Below, one piece after another: positions 60,348-64,000 of a DNA stretch of 64,000 nt. The position numbers were made by a program, and so were the translations under genes. The number at the start of each line of letters is the position of its first letter. Within the stretch, counting starts at the first letter, position 1. This stretch comes from an uncultured Ignavibacteriales bacterium (lineage in GTDB: Bacteria > Bacteroidota > Ignavibacteria > Ignavibacteriales > Ignavibacteriaceae), in contig CAIYTF010000002.1 of the NCBI GenBank assembly GCA_903929035.1, positions 1 through 64,000 on the forward strand, given 5' to 3'. A model generated the notes under the pieces. It saw only the letters and a list, made by a program, of their open reading frames with translations, did not search any database and was not told the DNA's origin.

Positions 60348-60740
60348 ATGAAAAAAGTTTTATTAATACTTTCGTTTATACTTATATCATTCGCGGTGGC
60401 TTCAGCATTTTTGGAGAGTTTCACCGCGAAAAGCGATGGCAGCCAAATCCGTTTGGAATGGAAAACTTCAAGTGAGGTCAGTGTGAAGTATTTTATTGTA
60501 GAACGAAAAACAGTTAATGGCAACTTTATTCCAGTTACCGAAATTGCCGCGAAAGGCAGTAATTCTACTTATTCCTTTACTGATGACAACATCTACAAAA
60601 CTGCTTCTTCGGCATACGTGTATCGATTGAAGATTGTTGACCAAACTGAAACTTCCGCGTACTCAAAGGAACTTATGGTTAGCCATAGTCTATCGGATAT
60701 TAAGAGGACTTGGGGCAGTATCAAGGCTATGTTCCGGTAG
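60348..60740 (+). CDS. Small secreted protein with fibronectin type III-like fold
   Basis: Signal peptide, then LESFTAKSDGSQIRLEWKTSSEVSVKYFIVERK...YVYRLKIVDQTETSAYSKEL. Confidence 0.6.
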   Translation: MKKVLLILSFILISFAVASAFLESFTAKSDGSQIRLEWKTSSEVSVKYFIVERKTVNGNFIPVTEIAAKGSNSTYSFTDDNIYKTASSAYVYRLKIVDQTETSAYSKELMVSHSLSDIKRTWGSIKAMFR

Positions 60741-60760
60741 TGTAATAATTTCTATCTCTC

Positions 60761-62029
60761 TTGTCAAATCTCACATCTCATAATATATTCACTTCTAAAA
60801 ATATTCTTTTAAAATTATTAAGTTTTGCGAACACTATATTCGCTTTGATTTTTATTATTGCTATTAATTTTTGGGGAAGTGACCTCTACGCGTATGAAGG
60901 TCAATTCAGACACATCAGGATTTTACTAAAAAGATACCCGTTACAAACCAGTGTTCATATATCTCAAGAAATCAATGTTTTCCGGAATGACTCCCTTTTT
61001 GCCGTCATCAAAAAAAATAATGAAATAAATTTTACACTCGAGACTTCCGGCTTAGAAATGGAAATTCAGAATAAAGAATTTCACGCCAACACATTCTCGA
61101 TTTCTGCTTCCAACGGCAATAACATTCAACTTGAGAACAAAAATTATCGCGGGACTATCCGCTTCGCGGGTGATGGAACTGATATTCTTGTTATCAACGA
61201 AGTTTCCATAGAAGATTATCTCAAAGGTGTCCTCCCTGCAGAATTAGGCAAAATTGATTCGGACTCACTGAAAGAATCCATAAAAGCATTTGCAATAACA
61301 TCGCGAACTTTTGCAATTAATAAAATTTTGGAAAACAGAAAATTTTATGATGTTGAGGCAAATGTTTCTTCCCAATTGTTTTTTTCAACTGAATCAGAGC
61401 GTCCTTTCCTCAATAAACTCTTGGATGAAACAAAATCTGAGGTGTTAGTATTTGACGGCAAAATAGCAACTGTATTTTTTCACTCGTGCTGCGGCGGTTC
61501 AACCGAAAACGTTGACAATGTTTTTAAGACTTTAGGTCTCCCCTATCTTATCGCCAAGAAAGATAGCTCGCCTCCAAATTGCAGATTCTCTCCTGTTTTT
61601 GAATGGACAGAAGCGTATTCTACCCGAGAGTTTCTTGATATGCTTTCTAATTATGAACATAAAATTCAGCCGGCACAACAAATTATTGATGTCCGCGTTT
61701 CAGGGAAACTTCCATCCGAACGCGTGACCGGATTAGATATTACATTCAGTGACAGCACCTCATATACCATTCAAGCGAAGCAAATCAGGTTGGTTATCAA
61801 ACGCAAAAATAACAGCGGGATTCTACGCGGTTTGCTTTTTTCTATTGAATTGAAATATAATGAAGATGTTTTGGACTCAGTGATTTTTCACGGAAAAGGA
61901 AACGGACACGGCGTAGGGTTATGTCAGTGGGGTTCGTTTCAACTTTCAAAAGAAGGATATAGTTACAGTGAAATTTTAAATTTTTATTTCCCCGGTACCA
62001 AAATTCGGAAACTCGATGATCTCGATTAA
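60761..62029 (+). CDS. SpoIID/LytB domain protein
   Basis: NEVSIEDYLKGVLPAELG, AFAITSRTFAINK, HSCCGGSTENVDNVF, FHGKGNGHGVGLCQWGSFQLSKEGYSYSEILNFYFPGT. Confidence 0.9.
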   Translation: MSNLTSHNIFTSKNILLKLLSFANTIFALIFIIAINFWGSDLYAYEGQFRHIRILLKRYPLQTSVHISQEINVFRNDSLFAVIKKNNEINFTLETSGLEMEIQNKEFHANTFSISASNGNNIQLENKNYRGTIRFAGDGTDILVINEVSIEDYLKGVLPAELGKIDSDSLKESIKAFAITSRTFAINKILENRKFYDVEANVSSQLFFSTESERPFLNKLLDETKSEVLVFDGKIATVFFHSCCGGSTENVDNVFKTLGLPYLIAKKDSSPPNCRFSPVFEWTEAYSTREFLDMLSNYEHKIQPAQQIIDVRVSGKLPSERVTGLDITFSDSTSYTIQAKQIRLVIKRKNNSGILRGLLFSIELKYNEDVLDSVIFHGKGNGHGVGLCQWGSFQLSKEGYSYSEILNFYFPGTKIRKLDDLD

Positions 62030-62612
62030 CCAGCCTATTATACTCGCTTCTCAATCACCAAGGCGTAAAGAACTTCTTAGCCGAGTATTTGGGAATGTTA
62101 GAATTCTTGTCATTGAATCCGATGAAACCGTTCCGCCTGATACCTTACCATCCAAGGCGGCTTCTGCAATCGCGCTCAGGAAAATGGAAATTGCAAAATC
62201 CGTAGTTCAAGAAAACTGCATAATAATTACCGCGGATACAATAGTTTCATTTAACGATAGGATATTAGGGAAACCAGCCGGTAAAGATGAAGCATTTTCT
62301 ATGCTGAAACTTCTATCAGCTAACACCCATCAGGTATTTACCGGATACTCAGTTTATGATATTGAATCTTCAAGACAAATCACCGGAGTGGAAGAAACAC
62401 GAGTCACGTTCAATTGCCTATCAGAGCAGGATATTAATAGTTACGTGGCTTCCGGCAGCCCGCTTGATAAGGCAGGCGGTTATGGAATTCAGGACGCGTT
62501 CGGTTCTATCTTCGTTCAATCAATAAAAGGATGCTATTACAATGTAATGGGGCTTCCTATTTCTAAAATTTACAACGTAATTAAACAAATCAATTATGAT
62601 CGAAAAAGTTAA
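62016..62612 (+). CDS. maf: Maf family nucleotide pyrophosphatase
   Basis: QPIILASQSPRRKELLSRV, IITADTIVSFNDRILGKPAGKDEAFSMLKLLS, GSPLDKAGGYGIQDAFG. Confidence 0.95.
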   Translation: MISINQPIILASQSPRRKELLSRVFGNVRILVIESDETVPPDTLPSKAASAIALRKMEIAKSVVQENCIIITADTIVSFNDRILGKPAGKDEAFSMLKLLSANTHQVFTGYSVYDIESSRQITGVEETRVTFNCLSEQDINSYVASGSPLDKAGGYGIQDAFGSIFVQSIKGCYYNVMGLPISKIYNVIKQINYDRKS

Positions 62613-63549
62613 AAAAAATATTCTTCTCTCAATAGCGGCAACGGGAGCAATTTACTTGGGATTATCGATCTATGCCGACTACGCGAAAGTTATTGGTGCC
62701 TTAGAAAAATTTTCGTGGGCACTCTTCCCTGTTTTATTACTATTATCATTTTCTAACTACCTCGCGCGCTTTTCTAAATGGCATTATTATCTTAAACTTC
62801 TTAAAATAGAAATTTCTGTTTTAGATTCAATGATGGTTTTTATGTCAGGACTTATAATGAGCGTAACACCCGGGAAAATGGGCGAACTTCTTAAATCATA
62901 TTTGGTAAAACAAATCAAAGGGGTCAGCATCAGCCGAACAGCACCCATAATATTCGCCGAAAGAATTACCGATTTTCTTTCTTTAGTGCTTATCTCTATT
63001 CTCGGTTCTTTCAGCTATCATATCGGAGAAGTAGTTTCAATTTCTATTGCAGTGTTTTTCACATTTTTAGTTATTCTAGTAGGAAAACGCCATTGGATGT
63101 TTAGTATCTTCAAGTTATTTGAAAAATCTAAATTCTTGAAAAAACATATTGAAAACATACACCGCGGGTATGAAAGTGCCTTTGAAATGCTGTCAATTAT
63201 CCCGTTATTAAAAATGATTGCAATAAGTTTAATATCTTGGTTCTTTGAATGTTTTGGATATTATATTATTCTCCGTAATTTTAAGATAGATGTTAATTTA
63301 CTTTGGGCATCGTTCAACTATGCCTTTGGAACAATTGTCGGAGCAGTTACAATGCTTCCGGGTGGTCTCGGAGCAACTGAATTTTCACTTACCTCGATGG
63401 TGGTGAATTTAGGTTACGATAAAAATTTAGCAGTCGCATCGACTTTTTTAATTAGAATTGTAACGCTTTGGTTTGCAGTATTCGTTGGAATAATCAGCGT
63501 TATTCTCTACCAAAAGCGATTTGGAAAAATAAATACAGAACAACAATAA
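62596..63549 (+). CDS. Lysylphosphatidylglycerol-synthase TM-region family protein (flippase-like)
   Basis: [48 protein letters not shown]. Confidence 0.88.
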   Translation: MIEKVKKNILLSIAATGAIYLGLSIYADYAKVIGALEKFSWALFPVLLLLSFSNYLARFSKWHYYLKLLKIEISVLDSMMVFMSGLIMSVTPGKMGELLKSYLVKQIKGVSISRTAPIIFAERITDFLSLVLISILGSFSYHIGEVVSISIAVFFTFLVILVGKRHWMFSIFKLFEKSKFLKKHIENIHRGYESAFEMLSIIPLLKMIAISLISWFFECFGYYIILRNFKIDVNLLWASFNYAFGTIVGAVTMLPGGLGATEFSLTSMVVNLGYDKNLAVASTFLIRIVTLWFAVFVGIISVILYQKRFGKINTEQQ

Positions 63550-63565
63550 GAGAACCGAAAACTCT

Positions 63566-64000
63566 ATGAACAAATTCACAAATATCTCTATCCCCGCTGA
63601 GGGGACACAGATTCAGTTTACAGATGGCAATTTAGTTGTTGCCGATAATCCGATAATTCTTTTTATCGAAGGCGATGGCACAGGTCCTGATATTTGGCAA
63701 GCCTCGAAAAGAGTATTTGATGCTGCTGTGGAAAAAGCATACGGCGGTAAAAAGAAAATAGCTTGGGCAGAAATCTATGCCGGAGAAAAAGCACTCGCGG
63801 TATATGGTGAAAATCAATGGCTGCCTGATGAAACTGTTGAAGCTATCAAACAATATAAAGTTGCTATCAAAGGACCGCTTACAACCCCTGTTGGCGGCGG
63901 TATAAGAAGCCTCAATGTTGCTTTGCGTCAACTCCTGGATTTATTTGCCTGCGTTCGTCCTGTTAAATATTACGCTGGTACACCAAGCCCTGTAAAAAGA
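63566..64000 (+). CDS. icd: Isocitrate dehydrogenase (NADP), 5' part truncated by window end
   Basis: Not in ORF track because it runs off the edge; translation [67 protein letters not shown]...[36 protein letters not shown]. Confidence 0.93.
   Translation, partial: MNKFTNISIPAEGTQIQFTDGNLVVADNPIILFIEGDGTGPDIWQASKRVFDAAVEKAYGGKKKIAWAEIYAGEKALAVYGENQWLPDETVEAIKQYKVAIKGPLTTPVGGGIRSLNVALRQLLDLFACVRPVKYYAGTPSPVKR

Overview
The window is an AT-rich bacterial chromosomal segment. A T9SS-type C-terminal sorting domain, menF/menD, a DGGGP-synthase-like UbiA protein and the overall gene content suggest the Bacteroidota/Ignavibacteriota/Chlorobi side; this is inference. It starts with a flagellin-fliS unit that has a recognisable sigma28-type promoter and a leader hairpin displaying a GGA loop (candidate CsrA site). 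Housekeeping blocks follow: aguA/aguB, two MORN-repeat proteins, rsmD, a PilM-like protein, comEA-like, dnaJ-grpE-hrcA, yceI, hflX, an incomplete heavy-metal RND efflux set, ppx/gppA, aroQ, merR, tRNA-Pro(GGG) and menF-menD. Positions ~24.5-54.8 kb hold a large, almost entirely minus-strand glycan locus. It contains multi-domain glycosyltransferases with TPRs, a 1985-aa four-module fusion protein (LIC12162-like / SAM methyltransferase / SPASM-radical SAM / WbsX GH99-like), and a nonulosonic-acid module: NeuB/LegI, NeuC/LegG, NeuA-like, PseA-type amidotransferase with HisH/HisF paralogs, formyltransferase, deacetylase and a B12-radical SAM protein. No flippase, polymerase or ABC exporter is visible in the window. 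The right end has ftcD, trxB, ubiA, rnhB, yraN, spoIID-like, maf, a flippase-like LPG-synthase TM protein and the 5' part of isocitrate dehydrogenase. A dispersed ~85-100 bp intergenic repeat with imperfect terminal inverted repeats occurs at least four times, plus two partial copies. All product calls are from reading motifs by eye; no database search was run.
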